From positions 1 through 41,487 of the forward strand of contig JABIPM010000040.1 of assembly GCA_018658955.1 (NCBI GenBank): a stretch of DNA of 41,487 nt. The letters are read 5' to 3'. Below are positions 32,016-39,717 of this stretch, in pieces. The stretch comes from Candidatus Woesearchaeota archaeon (GTDB taxonomy: Archaea; Nanobdellota; Nanobdellia; SCGC-AAA011-G17; UBA489). The notes beneath the pieces are model-generated. The model saw only the letters and a program-made list of their open reading frames with translations. It did no database searches and was not told where the DNA came from. Each line of letters begins with the position of its first letter. The stretch's first letter is position 1. The translations under genes and the position numbers were made by a program.

Positions 32016-32600
32016 TTATTTATACTGGGGATTGTGCCAACTCATAATACTAATTTCATTAAGTATATTAGAAATTCCCGAATTAATGAATTCGTTATTC
32101 TCAAAAAATTTTGTAGGTCCAGGTCCATTGGCCAAAAGTTCAATAAGCTCAGAATCTTTTCCTTTCAAATAGTCAATCATTTCCGTACCGAATCCTTTTC
32201 CCATGAATTTTTCATTACAATCAATTATTCCTAAATGGAGTATGTTTCCTTTACCAGTATAGTCTCTAAATCCTTCATATTTTTTAAGATCTGGAATCAA
32301 CACAGACGTGCCTTCAAGGTCAAATAATTTTCCAGGATTATTTAATCCATCAATCAAGGAATTCCATCCAACATCCTTGGAAGGATTGCCTAAGTAACAA
32401 GAAGCATAAATTAAAGGCTCATCATTTTCACAACCTACAACAAATAAATCTTGATTAAGAAATGGAGATCTATCGTCTGGATTGTTCCATCTCAAGTAAG
32501 TATAATTTTTATAATTGTTTTCAATCTCTTTAACTAACTCATTTTCATTGTCAGTAATATCATAAAATTTCATCTTAGAAAAACCTATAGTCTCCAGCAT
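32016..32600 (-). CDS. GNAT-type N-acetyltransferase
   Basis: This 194-residue protein has the GNAT acetyl-CoA loop in CNEKFMGKGFGTEMIDYLKG (about 128-147) after strand HLGIIDC, and a final KFFENNEFINSG helix-strand pair. Substrate unknown. The ATG at 32600 is chosen because a TATA-like stretch (about 32622-32632, TTTTTAAAGG on the minus strand) lies about 25-32 bases upstream; the internal Met10 is less well placed. Acetyl-acceptor residues cannot be identified from sequence alone. Confidence 0.75.
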   Translation of the reverse strand: MLETIGFSKMKFYDITDNENELVKEIENNYKNYTYLRWNNPDDRSPFLNQDLFVVGCENDEPLIYASCYLGNPSKDVGWNSLIDGLNNPGKLFDLEGTSVLIPDLKKYEGFRDYTGKGNILHLGIIDCNEKFMGKGFGTEMIDYLKGKDSELIELLANGPGPTKFFENNEFINSGISNILNEISIMSWHNPQYK

Positions 32601-32677
32601 ATAAGTCTTACTCTTTCCAAAAATCCTTTAAAAACCGCCAAAAACACTTAAATTCTAACAAATATTCAAATTTGTAC

Positions 32678-33058
32678 ATGAAATGATCAACATATGTAAG
32701 GTCAGAAGGTCACGTCCATCAAGCCCCTCAAGAAATAAAAGCAAGGTTCAGATTAATTCATGATGAAGAAAATGGTCTAGAAAAAAGAGTTTTTCAAGAG
32801 TTTTTCATTAAAAAAACATATGATTCAGATTTCGAACATTATTCTGCACTAGAGTTATCTGGAGAAACTTTGGACAGATTAGAAAATAGAGAAGCATATA
32901 TTATCTCTGACAGTTTAGTTTATTCTTTAGCACCAAATCAATCAAAAAGAGTAACTAGAAAAGAAAATAACAAACAAAGTTTGAATCAATCTGATATCTG
33001 GAAAAAAGATCTTTTAAGGACATCTTCCTATAGAAAGCAATTAAATCAATCGTCATAA
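32678..33058 (+). pseudogene. ORF interrupted by TGA at codon 3
   Basis: A 126-codon frame is open except for TGA right after ATG-AAA at 32678. Beyond it there is no in-frame ATG or GTG for over 60 codons, only a TTG at 32870. A second ATG (32683) shares the promoter but would need a one-base deletion to enter the long frame. TATA-like CACTTAAATTC (about 32645-32655) lies 23-33 bases upstream of the first ATG. The predicted protein includes YVRSEGHVHQAPQEIKARF and is unrecognised. It is a decayed gene, a sequence error or a recoded gene. Confidence 0.45.
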
Positions 33059-33816
33059 CTTTCAAGAATTGGTTCAAGAGCCAGGTTAATAGTATTCATC
33101 CAAGAATCATTAAATTTTAGAGTACTTTGGTTTCTAACTTTTCCCAAAATTCCATTTCTTTGAAGATTGACAGCAATACCCTCTCCTAAATTATTGATTC
33201 TAAATGTAGAGCTATCGTAATTATCAGTTGTAAAATTATTAAATATTAATGAAAAATTATATTTTGCATCATCTGAAGATAGAGTTTTTCCACGAATGTT
33301 GATTGACCCATAACGAGGATTACTAAATTTAATATCTGCTTGCCTATTTTCATTTTTAGATCTTAAGTTTACGCTAAGTTCTAAATATTCGTTTGAATTA
33401 GGATTTCCGAATTTAGCAGAATACTCATTGTTAGTTATTTCAGAAGGATTAACTCTGAGTAACATATCAGAAACTAAGTTTTCTAACTCCTGAGGATTAG
33501 ATAAATAGTCTTTTCCATTTAACCATTCTTTAATTGCATTATCAAATTGTTGGACATTAGAATAAGATTCATTGGTTCTAGAAATTAAATGATTATAATC
33601 TGAATTTTTTTTAATAGAGATATCCTCTAAACCTTCAGAGGGTTTAGTTGTAGGTGTTTCAATTATTGATTCTAAGGATTTTTGAAAAACTGGAATTTCA
33701 ACAGCTGAAGACATTTCAATTTTTTTAGGCGGCGTAGGGCAAGCATATGAAATATACGTGGAGGCCCCAGCTAGGGCACCTAAAATTCCACAGTATATAT
33801 ATTTTAAAGAACTCAT
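33046..33816 (-). CDS. Secreted or lipid-anchored protein, unknown family
   Basis: This 256-residue protein has a signal-like start (YIYCGILGALAGASTYISYA) with Cys26 right after it, so lipid attachment is possible, though the box does not match the usual lipoprotein consensus. A Ser/Thr/Pro-rich segment follows (about 30-70) and then a beta-rich domain of about 130 residues with repeated strands. The ATG overlaps the upstream gene's stop (ATGA). No known family. Confidence 0.6.
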   Translation of the reverse strand: MSSLKYIYCGILGALAGASTYISYACPTPPKKIEMSSAVEIPVFQKSLESIIETPTTKPSEGLEDISIKKNSDYNHLISRTNESYSNVQQFDNAIKEWLNGKDYLSNPQELENLVSDMLLRVNPSEITNNEYSAKFGNPNSNEYLELSVNLRSKNENRQADIKFSNPRYGSINIRGKTLSSDDAKYNFSLIFNNFTTDNYDSSTFRINNLGEGIAVNLQRNGILGKVRNQSTLKFNDSWMNTINLALEPILESYDD

Positions 33817-34223
33817 GGATTTATTAGTTCACTCTCTACTCCATCTGCATCATAACACTGACAATGGCCACATGAAATCTTTCTGTGATATTTGCCGTCC
33901 TTTTTTCCAAAACTCCTATCGTTGCAACTTTTTGCATCTCCTTGAGCATTATTGTGTCCTGCTTCAGTATCGGTACAAGTATCATGGCAAAATTGGTCTG
34001 CCTCATCTTGTGCAGCAGAATCTGCTTCTTTTTGGGTGGACCCAGTTCCACATGCTTTGACATCTTGGTTTTTTGCAATTGCTCCAGGGCATTGAAGCTT
34101 TTCTTGTCCACTTGCACTATCCTCTGCAGCACCGATACTAGAAGTTTGTCCATAAACAAAACTAGTACTAGAAATCACAAATAACGTCATGATAACCAAT
34201 AATATTTTAATATTTCTTTTCAT
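33813..34223 (-). CDS. Secreted Cys-rich protein, unknown family
   Basis: This 136-residue protein has a clear signal peptide (NIKILLVIMTLFVISSTSFV, with cleavage near VYGQ) and eight cysteines in the mature part, ending SCGHCQCYD. The Cys spacing and Gly/Asn/Asp-rich loops loosely recall the C-terminal end of the SleB-like protein. GGAGA 9 bases before the ATG is the ribosome site, and a TATA-like AATATAAAG (about 34269-34277) lies upstream. It starts the operon with the following secreted protein. Confidence 0.65.
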   Translation of the reverse strand: MKRNIKILLVIMTLFVISSTSFVYGQTSSIGAAEDSASGQEKLQCPGAIAKNQDVKACGTGSTQKEADSAAQDEADQFCHDTCTDTEAGHNNAQGDAKSCNDRSFGKKDGKYHRKISCGHCQCYDADGVESELINP

Positions 34224-34301
34224 ATTTCTTTTCTCCTATTTTTTAATAGTAAATTAATAGAACTCTTAACTTTATATTCGTTGCGAAAAGAAAAAAAGAA
34301 A

Positions 34302-34607
34302 TTAAGCGGAGTAATTTCCGCCATCAAACTTAAGAGCATAGTAACCTCTTACTTTGCTATTAAATGAGTCTCTTGCAGGCCCAATTAAGTGATTTTCTGA
34401 ATTTTCATTAAAGTATTTTCTAGAAAAAGCCATTCTGTCCATTATATTGCCTTCTTCTAATAAAGTAATATATTCCTTAGCTAACAAAAATCCTTTTGTT
34501 TTACCCGTTTCGCCTTCTGAGTTAACTTGGTTAAGCTCATCACATAAGGTTTCTCTAACTGTGTCTTTAACACTCTTTAATATTTTTTCTAAATTTTTAT
34601 CTGTCAT
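34302..34607 (-). CDS. Hypothetical protein, paralogue of the 34646 gene
   Basis: This 101-residue helical protein contains LLAKEYITLLEEGNIMDRMA followed by FSRKY and later an R..F...VR stretch. These align with NMANEYIFMKRNGNLEEAEE, FRRDY and R..F...VR of the neighbour at 34646-35104, so the two arose by duplication. GAGGG about 10 bases before the ATG is a weak ribosome site. No known family. Confidence 0.6.
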   Translation of the reverse strand: MTDKNLEKILKSVKDTVRETLCDELNQVNSEGETGKTKGFLLAKEYITLLEEGNIMDRMAFSRKYFNENSENHLIGPARDSFNSKVRGYYALKFDGGNYSA

Positions 34608-34645
34608 AGTTCAATTACCCTCAAATTTCAATTTAAAAAACTTGC

Positions 34646-35104
34646 TTAGGGTAGGGATCCTCCAGTATATCCTAATGCAAAGAGCTTATCCTCTACACTC
34701 AATGATCCTGACCGATATCCGAATGTAGGCTCCTTCTGAATAACTTCATAAGTTTTACTTGTATTTTTCCCACTATCTCTTACATGATGTCTAAATGCTA
34801 CTCTGCTTGTTTCAAAATAGGTTCTCAAACTTTCGCCAAACAGGTAATCGCGCCTAAATTCTTCTGCTTCTTCTAAATTTCCATTTCTTTTCATAAAAAT
34901 ATATTCATTAGCCATATTTCTTCCAATCTCTAATCTTCCAGCAATGTACAGTTCTATGCCTCTTTCTATTTCAGATCTTTTTCCGTCTGTTTTTATCTCT
35001 TTAAACCTGAAGTTTGATTTAGGTTTTACTATCTTAACTTCTACTGGTTTTTCTGCTACACTTGCAGTGTTCATTATCGTTTCTAAATTACTATTTTGTT
35101 TCAT
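34646..35104 (-). CDS. Hypothetical protein, paralogue of the 34302 gene
   Basis: The start is taken at ATG 35104 (MKQNSNLETIMNTA), because a TATA-like stretch (ATATTTAAAAAGG, about 35126-35138) lies about 25-34 bases upstream. An in-frame ATG at 35176 is excluded because it precedes that promoter. The 152-residue protein has ELYIAGRLEIGRN, then the paralogous EYI...GN...F.R.Y core and a Gly/Ser-rich tail. Function unknown. Confidence 0.6.
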   Translation of the reverse strand: MKQNSNLETIMNTASVAEKPVEVKIVKPKSNFRFKEIKTDGKRSEIERGIELYIAGRLEIGRNMANEYIFMKRNGNLEEAEEFRRDYLFGESLRTYFETSRVAFRHHVRDSGKNTSKTYEVIQKEPTFGYRSGSLSVEDKLFALGYTGGSLP

Positions 35105-35210
35105 TGAACGCCAAAAGTCACAACTTCCCTTTTTAAATATTTTTAAAGGGCCTTTTAAAGGCAGAGAGTAAATCAAAACCTACTCTCAGAAATCAAAATC
35201 ATTTTCAAAA

Positions 35211-35220
35211 CATATAAAAA
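35211..35220 (+). promoter_or_regulatory. TATA-like box of the amino acid permease
   Basis: CATATAAAAA lies 24-33 bases before the GTG at 35244. With a stop codon directly in front of that GTG, it supports a leaderless transcript starting at a GTG codon. Confidence 0.5.
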
Positions 35221-35243
35221 GAGAACAATGAATCTGTTCTTAA

Positions 35244-36464
35244 GTGGTAAGATTAAAAAGAGAGTTGAGCCTTTGGCAAGTAACTATAGCAGGGGTAGGT
35301 ATTATTCTAGGTGCAGGTATTTATGCACTAATTGGGGTGGCAGCAGGTACTGCTGGAAACGCAATTTGGTTAGCATTTTTAATCTCTGCAGTGGTTGCAG
35401 GATTAACTGGTTTAAGTTACGCAGAATTAACTTCAATGTTTAAGGGTGATGCAGCAGAGTATGATTACATTAAGGAAGCATTCAACCATAAAATTGCATT
35501 AGCGGTAGGAATAATGATTATTGCTGCAGGGTTTGTAAGTGCAGCAACAGTAGCATTAGGTTTTGCAGGTTATTTTATTAAAATTTTACCAATCTCTATG
35601 GTTCTTGCAGCAATTGGATTAATTGTTTTAATGACTATAATTAATTTTACAGGAATTAAACAAACGGCATGGTTCAATACAGTTTCTACATTCATCGAAT
35701 TTGGCGGATTAGTATTAGTTATTTGGATAGGATTTCAACATCTGGGCGAAGTAAATTATTTGGAAATGCCATTTGGAATGTCTGGAGTTCTTAGTACTGC
35801 TTCATTGGTATTCTTCGCGTATATGGGATTCGAAAGCATTGTAAAATTAAGAGAAGAAACAAAAGACCCAGAAAGAACAATTCCTTTAGCATTGATTTAT
35901 TCAGTAATCATTACAGCAGTAATGTATGTATTAGTTGCAATTGCAGCAGTAAGCATAGTTAATTGGAAAACACTGAGCAATTCTACTGCCCCCTTGGCAG
36001 AAGTTGTAGCAACATCGATAGGTCCCAAGGCATTTATTATTGTAGGTATAATTGCATTATTCTCAACAGCTAACACAGTGTTAATCACATTAGTAACAAC
36101 TTCAAGAATGATATATGGAATGGCAAAACGAAAAACCTTCCCAAAAATATTTGCGGCAGTTCATAAAAAAACAAGAACTCCCTGGGTTGCAATAATTCTG
36201 TTATCCTTAATTACTATGATATTTACATTAATCAATGATCTAGAATTTATAGCAAACTTAACAAACTTATTCTTATTTGCAACCTTTGCAATGGCAAACC
36301 TAAGTATGATAATTTTAAGATACAAATTCAAGAAAAAAAGAGGATTCTATTGCCCTGTAAACATTGGTAAGTTTTCAGTAATTGCATTCCTAGGTTTCTT
36401 AACTTCAGTTATAATGTTTGGATTTGTAGTTCTAAACTTATTGGGAATTAATTTAATCTTTTAA
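35244..36464 (+). CDS. APC-family amino acid permease
   Basis: This 406-residue membrane protein has about 11-12 hydrophobic helices and the APC signature at the start of helix 1, ITIAGVGIILGAGIYALIG-like (GVGIILGAGIYALIG, about residues 17-31). FFAYMGFESIVKLREETKDPE occupies the usual helix 6/loop position. It imports or exchanges amino acids or polyamines. The start is GTG: the preceding in-frame codon is TAA and no earlier start exists. The protein is slightly shorter than typical. It ends 4 bases into the convergent taw1 gene. Confidence 0.88.
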   Translation: MVRLKRELSLWQVTIAGVGIILGAGIYALIGVAAGTAGNAIWLAFLISAVVAGLTGLSYAELTSMFKGDAAEYDYIKEAFNHKIALAVGIMIIAAGFVSAATVALGFAGYFIKILPISMVLAAIGLIVLMTIINFTGIKQTAWFNTVSTFIEFGGLVLVIWIGFQHLGEVNYLEMPFGMSGVLSTASLVFFAYMGFESIVKLREETKDPERTIPLALIYSVIITAVMYVLVAIAAVSIVNWKTLSNSTAPLAEVVATSIGPKAFIIVGIIALFSTANTVLITLVTTSRMIYGMAKRKTFPKIFAAVHKKTRTPWVAIILLSLITMIFTLINDLEFIANLTNLFLFATFAMANLSMIILRYKFKKKRGFYCPVNIGKFSVIAFLGFLTSVIMFGFVVLNLLGINLIF

Positions 36465-37558
36465 TATTTCTGAATTTTATGTCTAAACTTAGCATCAACT
36501 CTATCCTTTGTTCCTCTTCCACTTAATCCTGGACCCGTAGGTGTTTTTTTCAAATAGTTTTCAGTTGTAATTTCCGTTCCAGATTTAAATAATTCATGAA
36601 ACTTATCAAAATCAATCCAAGTATGCCATTCGCCCTCTTTCTTGAATTTTTTCTTAGCAAACAAAACAACTCTAGATCTAATGTGTTCTGAAGCAATTTC
36701 ATAATCATCTAAATATTTATCTAACTCTTTTGAAAATTCAACAACATCTTCATGCAAAGGCATATTGCTTTTTTCTAATCTTTCTCTAGATGCCCCAATA
36801 AACATGTATCCTTTAACTTCAATAAAATCCGGATTTCCAATTTTAATTAAATCAGCATACTTTTCAGGTTCACACATATTCAAATCTTTAATCGCAGTTA
36901 ATCTAATTGCAGTTCTTTCTTTCTTCTTCTTTAAATTTTCTAAACTTTTAATCATTCGTTCCCAATAGTCTTCAAACAAAGGATTATCTATTTCTTTCAA
37001 TAATTTTTTAGTTGGAGCATCAATACTCAAATACAATTGTGTAACCGGAGTTAATTTTTTTATTTCATCAGGGTATTGTGCATTTGTAACTAAGAATGTA
37101 GAAATTCCCCTTTCATGATAATTATTAATCATCTCATTTATTTTAGGATAAATAATTGGTTCTCCTGTTAATGAAAGTGCAACATGCTTAACAGTTTTAG
37201 ATTGCTCATGCGCAGTATGGTTTGGATTCTTATTATCTCCAAAACCTGTTAGTAAATTTTTATGTGCTTTCAAACTTTTATTAATAATCATTTCAGGATT
37301 ATCCACTTCCCATTTCCAATCTTTTGAAACTGGCGCCTTATACCCTCTCCAACAAAAACTACATCTATTTGCACAACTCAAACTAGGAGAAGTCTGCATA
37401 CATTGATGGCTTTGAATACCATAGAATTTTAGTTTGTAACACCCGCCATCACCACGAATCATACTTCCAGTCCACCCACAAACCTTTACAACAGAATGGT
37501 TTCCAACTACCCTATAGCCCTGTTTAGTTAGAGTTTTTTTTGCTTCTGGAGTTATCAT
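36461..37558 (-). CDS. taw1: S-adenosylmethionine-dependent tRNA 4-demethylwyosine synthase
   Basis: This 365-residue radical-SAM enzyme makes the tricyclic wyosine base at G37 of tRNA-Phe, using pyruvate carbons. CANRCSFCW (62-70) is the radical-SAM CxxxCxxC motif. The extra cysteines C27, C40 and C53 match the second iron-sulfur cluster of archaeal Taw1. LSLTGEPIIYP and LSIDAPTKKLL are core barrel motifs. It needs m1G37 made by Trm5, not seen in the window. Archaea- and eukaryote-specific, it supports the domain assignment. Confidence 0.95.
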   Translation of the reverse strand: MITPEAKKTLTKQGYRVVGNHSVVKVCGWTGSMIRGDGGCYKLKFYGIQSHQCMQTSPSLSCANRCSFCWRGYKAPVSKDWKWEVDNPEMIINKSLKAHKNLLTGFGDNKNPNHTAHEQSKTVKHVALSLTGEPIIYPKINEMINNYHERGISTFLVTNAQYPDEIKKLTPVTQLYLSIDAPTKKLLKEIDNPLFEDYWERMIKSLENLKKKKERTAIRLTAIKDLNMCEPEKYADLIKIGNPDFIEVKGYMFIGASRERLEKSNMPLHEDVVEFSKELDKYLDDYEIASEHIRSRVVLFAKKKFKKEGEWHTWIDFDKFHELFKSGTEITTENYLKKTPTGPGLSGRGTKDRVDAKFRHKIQKY

Positions 37559-37630
37559 ACTCCTTTTGAGAAATAGCTTTATTTAATCCTTTTGGGCTTC
37601 GCTAACTTCTTTAGAAAACCGTATATGTGT

Positions 37631-37644
37631 ATAGTATATACTAT
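37631..37644. promoter_or_regulatory. Palindromic operator candidate of the RHH gene
   Basis: ATAGTATATACTAT is a perfect 14-base palindrome located 7-20 bases before the ATG at 37651. Such sites are typical operators of autoregulating ribbon-helix-helix proteins. It would cover the predicted transcription start. Confidence 0.6.
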
Positions 37645-37650
37645 GACTAT

Positions 37651-37908
37651 ATGGCGACAAACATGATTACACTGAAGTTAGAAAATAAATTTCTGAAAGA
37701 AGTAGACACTATAGTGGAAAATGAGGGTTATCAAAATCGAACAGAGTTTATTAGAAATGCGCTAAGAGAAAAAATTGAAGAAATTAAAATTAGAAAAGCA
37801 ATGCTCAAATTAGCTTCATTGAAAGGAAGTTCTAATAAAAAAGTAAATGAAGAAACTTATAGAAAAGCAAGATCAAAAGCATTTGATAAAATTTCAAAGA
37901 ATATTTAA
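37651..37908 (+). CDS. CopG/RHH-type ribbon-helix-helix regulator
   Basis: This 85-residue protein begins with MITLKLENKFLKEVDTIVEN (from Met5), the short strand that enters the DNA groove plus helix 1. NRTEFIRNALREKIEE follows as helix 2, completing a ribbon-helix-helix fold. A basic tail of about 35 residues follows. The ATG at 37651 or Met5 at 37663 may be used; the GTG at 37627 lies within the operator and is unlikely. No toxin follows directly: the next frame is a broken MazG. Confidence 0.83.
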   Translation: MATNMITLKLENKFLKEVDTIVENEGYQNRTEFIRNALREKIEEIKIRKAMLKLASLKGSSNKKVNEETYRKARSKAFDKISKNI

Positions 37909-37963
37909 GAAACAAATAAAAATTTTGAATTAACTACAAATAAGGCAATAGCAGAATTAAAAA

Positions 37964-38226
37964 ATGGAAACTGATGAAATACAAAAAAAGTAAAATCTTA
38001 TTTTGAAAAAGGAGAATATGACATTTGGCCAAGATTTGCTATACTTGCAAGATTAGAAGAAGAGATTTCAGAAATAGGCAGGATTATTTCAGTAGAAGAA
38101 GGTCTGAGAGAAAAATGGAAAGTAGATAATATGAATTTCACTGACGAATTTGGAAATGCATTATTTCAGTTGATTCATTTGGCTAATCAGTGCGATGTAA
38201 ATATTAGTGAAGCAATTGAACAATGA
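37964..38226 (+). pseudogene. Frameshifted MazG-like (YpjD-type) pyrophosphohydrolase
   Basis: ATG 37964 opens METDEIQKK, which then stops. If one base were added to the run of seven A's (about 37979-37985), the frame would continue into KVKSYFEKGEYDIWPRF, ILARLEEEISEIGRI and FTDEFGNALFQLIHLANQ, a recognisable MazG-type protein ending at TGA 38224. The metal motif survives as EExxE, but the second acidic pair reads DEFGN, with the conserved Asp replaced by Asn. Together with the shift this suggests decay, though a sequence error in a homopolymer is possible. Confidence 0.6.
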
Positions 38227-38280
38227 ATCGTTAGGAAGAAGTTAGCAAAAATTAACAAAACTACTTTTCAAAAAATATAA

Positions 38281-38694
38281 TTATTTTAAATAGAATTCGA
38301 GTTCTTTCATTAAGGTTTTGGAGTTTTCTATGGATTGTTTAGCTGTTTCAAAGTCCATTTTATTTCCGTAATAAGTAAGGGAATTTCTTTTATATCTTAA
38401 ATCGTCAAATAGGTTGTATAATCTATCTTCTTTTAGAACATCTCTTAAAAAATATCCCAGACAAATATGGTTCAATATTTTGTAACCTCTTTGAATTATT
38501 AATGCTTGTAAAAGCTCTAATAATGACGTGTAGTAATCTTCAAATACAAAGTTACAGTTTTTTAGGGTTATTTCTTTTATTATTCCTATTCTTTCTTCTG
38601 CTACCCCCCTTAATGAATCAGCCCTTTCAAGATTCGGAGAAACTTTTTTTGCCGAATTATATTCAACGCATTCCTCCCATGAAGCCTCTTTCAT
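38281..38694 (-). CDS. HEPN-domain protein (toxin-like partner of MNT)
   Basis: This 137-residue helical protein overlaps the nucleotidyltransferase gene upstream by 4 bases, the standard HEPN/MNT toxin-antitoxin layout. The expected catalytic region reads YKRNSLTYYG: the Arg-Asn of the HEPN Rx4-6H motif is present, but the His position is Tyr. It may therefore be an inactive or altered RNase. The rest is a four-helix bundle by composition. Confidence 0.68.
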   Translation of the reverse strand: MKEASWEECVEYNSAKKVSPNLERADSLRGVAEERIGIIKEITLKNCNFVFEDYYTSLLELLQALIIQRGYKILNHICLGYFLRDVLKEDRLYNLFDDLRYKRNSLTYYGNKMDFETAKQSIENSKTLMKELEFYLK

Positions 38695-39224
38695 TTGAAT
38701 ACCGCTATTGGATTATTTAGAGTTATTCCATTTATGATATTATTTGCTAGATGTTTGTTGGAAATTTGGTTTAAATTACTGAATTTGAATATTTGAATTT
38801 TTCTTTGTAATGTTTTTTCGAATTTTTTTAGGTTTATTGTTTTTTTTGAAGGTGTTTCTAAGTAAATATCTATGTCACTATCTTCTATGTCTTCTCCTTT
38901 TGCATAAGATCCAAACAGAATTATTGAGGGATTATTTAATGACTCTTTTATTGATGCAATTATCTTGGATTTGTAAATTTGTTTTAGGTTGAAAAGTTTT
39001 TTTTCCAATTTGTAATTTTCGTTTGATCTATCTGCAGTATAAAATTGTATATTGCCCATTTTAATTATTTTTAATATGCCTTCTTGGTTTAATTCCTTGC
39101 AATACCTTATTGCTGAAGGTAAGGGAATATTTACTTCTCTCTCTATTTCTCTAACCCTCATTTTCTTTGTGGGATTCATTAGGAAATATCCTTTTAATTT
39201 TTCTTTGATATTAAGTCTTATCAT
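38691..39224 (-). CDS. Winged-HTH + minimal nucleotidyltransferase (MNT) protein, antitoxin-like
   Basis: This 177-residue protein starts with a winged helix-turn-helix (about 5-70: VREIEREVNIPLPSAIRYCK). A minimal nucleotidyltransferase follows: LFGSYAKGEDIEDSDIDIYL at about 103-122 carries the GSxxxG...SDxD metal motif. MNT antitoxins can AMPylate their HEPN partners, and the HTH fusion suggests autorepression. An inverted repeat and a TATA box lie directly before the start. Confidence 0.82.
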   Translation of the reverse strand: MIRLNIKEKLKGYFLMNPTKKMRVREIEREVNIPLPSAIRYCKELNQEGILKIIKMGNIQFYTADRSNENYKLEKKLFNLKQIYKSKIIASIKESLNNPSIILFGSYAKGEDIEDSDIDIYLETPSKKTINLKKFEKTLQRKIQIFKFSNLNQISNKHLANNIINGITLNNPIAVFK

Positions 39225-39226
39225 AT

Positions 39227-39242
39227 GATAATTTATATTATC
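39227..39242. promoter_or_regulatory. Inverted repeat operator candidate of the HEPN/MNT operon
   Basis: GATAAT (39227-39232) and ATTATC (39237-39242) flank TTAT. The repeat lies 3-18 bases before the ATG at 39224 and downstream of a TATA-like box (39247-39257), exactly where a repressor would block transcription start. Confidence 0.5.
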
Positions 39243-39246
39243 AATT

Positions 39247-39257
39247 GATATTTAAAG
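39247..39257 (-). promoter_or_regulatory. TATA-like box of the HEPN/MNT operon
   Basis: On the minus strand CTTTAAATATC lies 23-33 bases before the ATG at 39224. The transcript is probably leaderless. Confidence 0.5.
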
Positions 39258-39365
39258 TTATCGCTTGCTTTTGATTATTATTGTGAAGTGTAGGTTATTT
39301 ATAAAACATCTCCGGAGGGACAGTAAGTATGGTAAATGCGTTTTAATTTCCGAGAATTTCGAAGA

Positions 39366-39661
39366 TTATTCAGATTTGCTTGGTTCAGGTTCCCTATATC
39401 TTAATCTAAAACTCAATCCGACTCCAATTGAAGAATCATCATATGCATAAATCTCCTCGCCCATATTATAAAAATTATTGATATATCCCTCAATACATTC
39501 ATTAGAACAATAAATTTCTGAAATTCCACAAGGTTTTGCTAAGACTACTGGAGTAAATTCCATATTTGCACAACTCTCTAAAGATAATATAGTCGCACCT
39601 GTAAACAACGTAGAAGTTAATCCTTTTTTTAAATAATCTTTAATTTTTTCCGTAGTAACAT
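39366..39661 (-). pseudogene. Possible lipoprotein, frameshifted near its start
   Basis: An open frame from 39674 to the stop at 39366 encodes a basic tip and hydrophobic stretch (DVTTEKIKDYLKKGL, then TSTLFTGATILSLESC) like a lipoprotein signal. A Cys-containing domain (CGISEIYCSNECIEGY) follows. No ATG or GTG opens this frame before the signal. The nearest ATG (39661) is one base out of phase, and a TATA-like box (39689-39699) lies about 30 bases before it. A TTG at 39608 would skip most of the signal. One missing base near the start would explain this. Confidence 0.4.
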
Positions 39662-39717
39662 CACTTCGTAGAAATTAAGAAGTAAAAGAAATATATATGG
39701 TTTTGGGTAAGAAGAAA

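Noticed and set aside
32678..32690. Selenocysteine decoding of the TGA
   Set aside because: A Sec codon at position 3 would be very unusual, no SECIS-like element is visible near the 3' end, and other genes in the window use TGA as an ordinary stop.
33836..34159. Alternative 107-residue minus-strand frame
   Set aside because: It overlaps the secreted Cys-rich gene, which has a signal peptide, ribosome site and coupled neighbour; the other frame has none.
39265..39450. 61-residue plus-strand ORF
   Set aside because: It starts at a TTG without ribosome site or promoter and overlaps the lipoprotein-like frame on the other strand.
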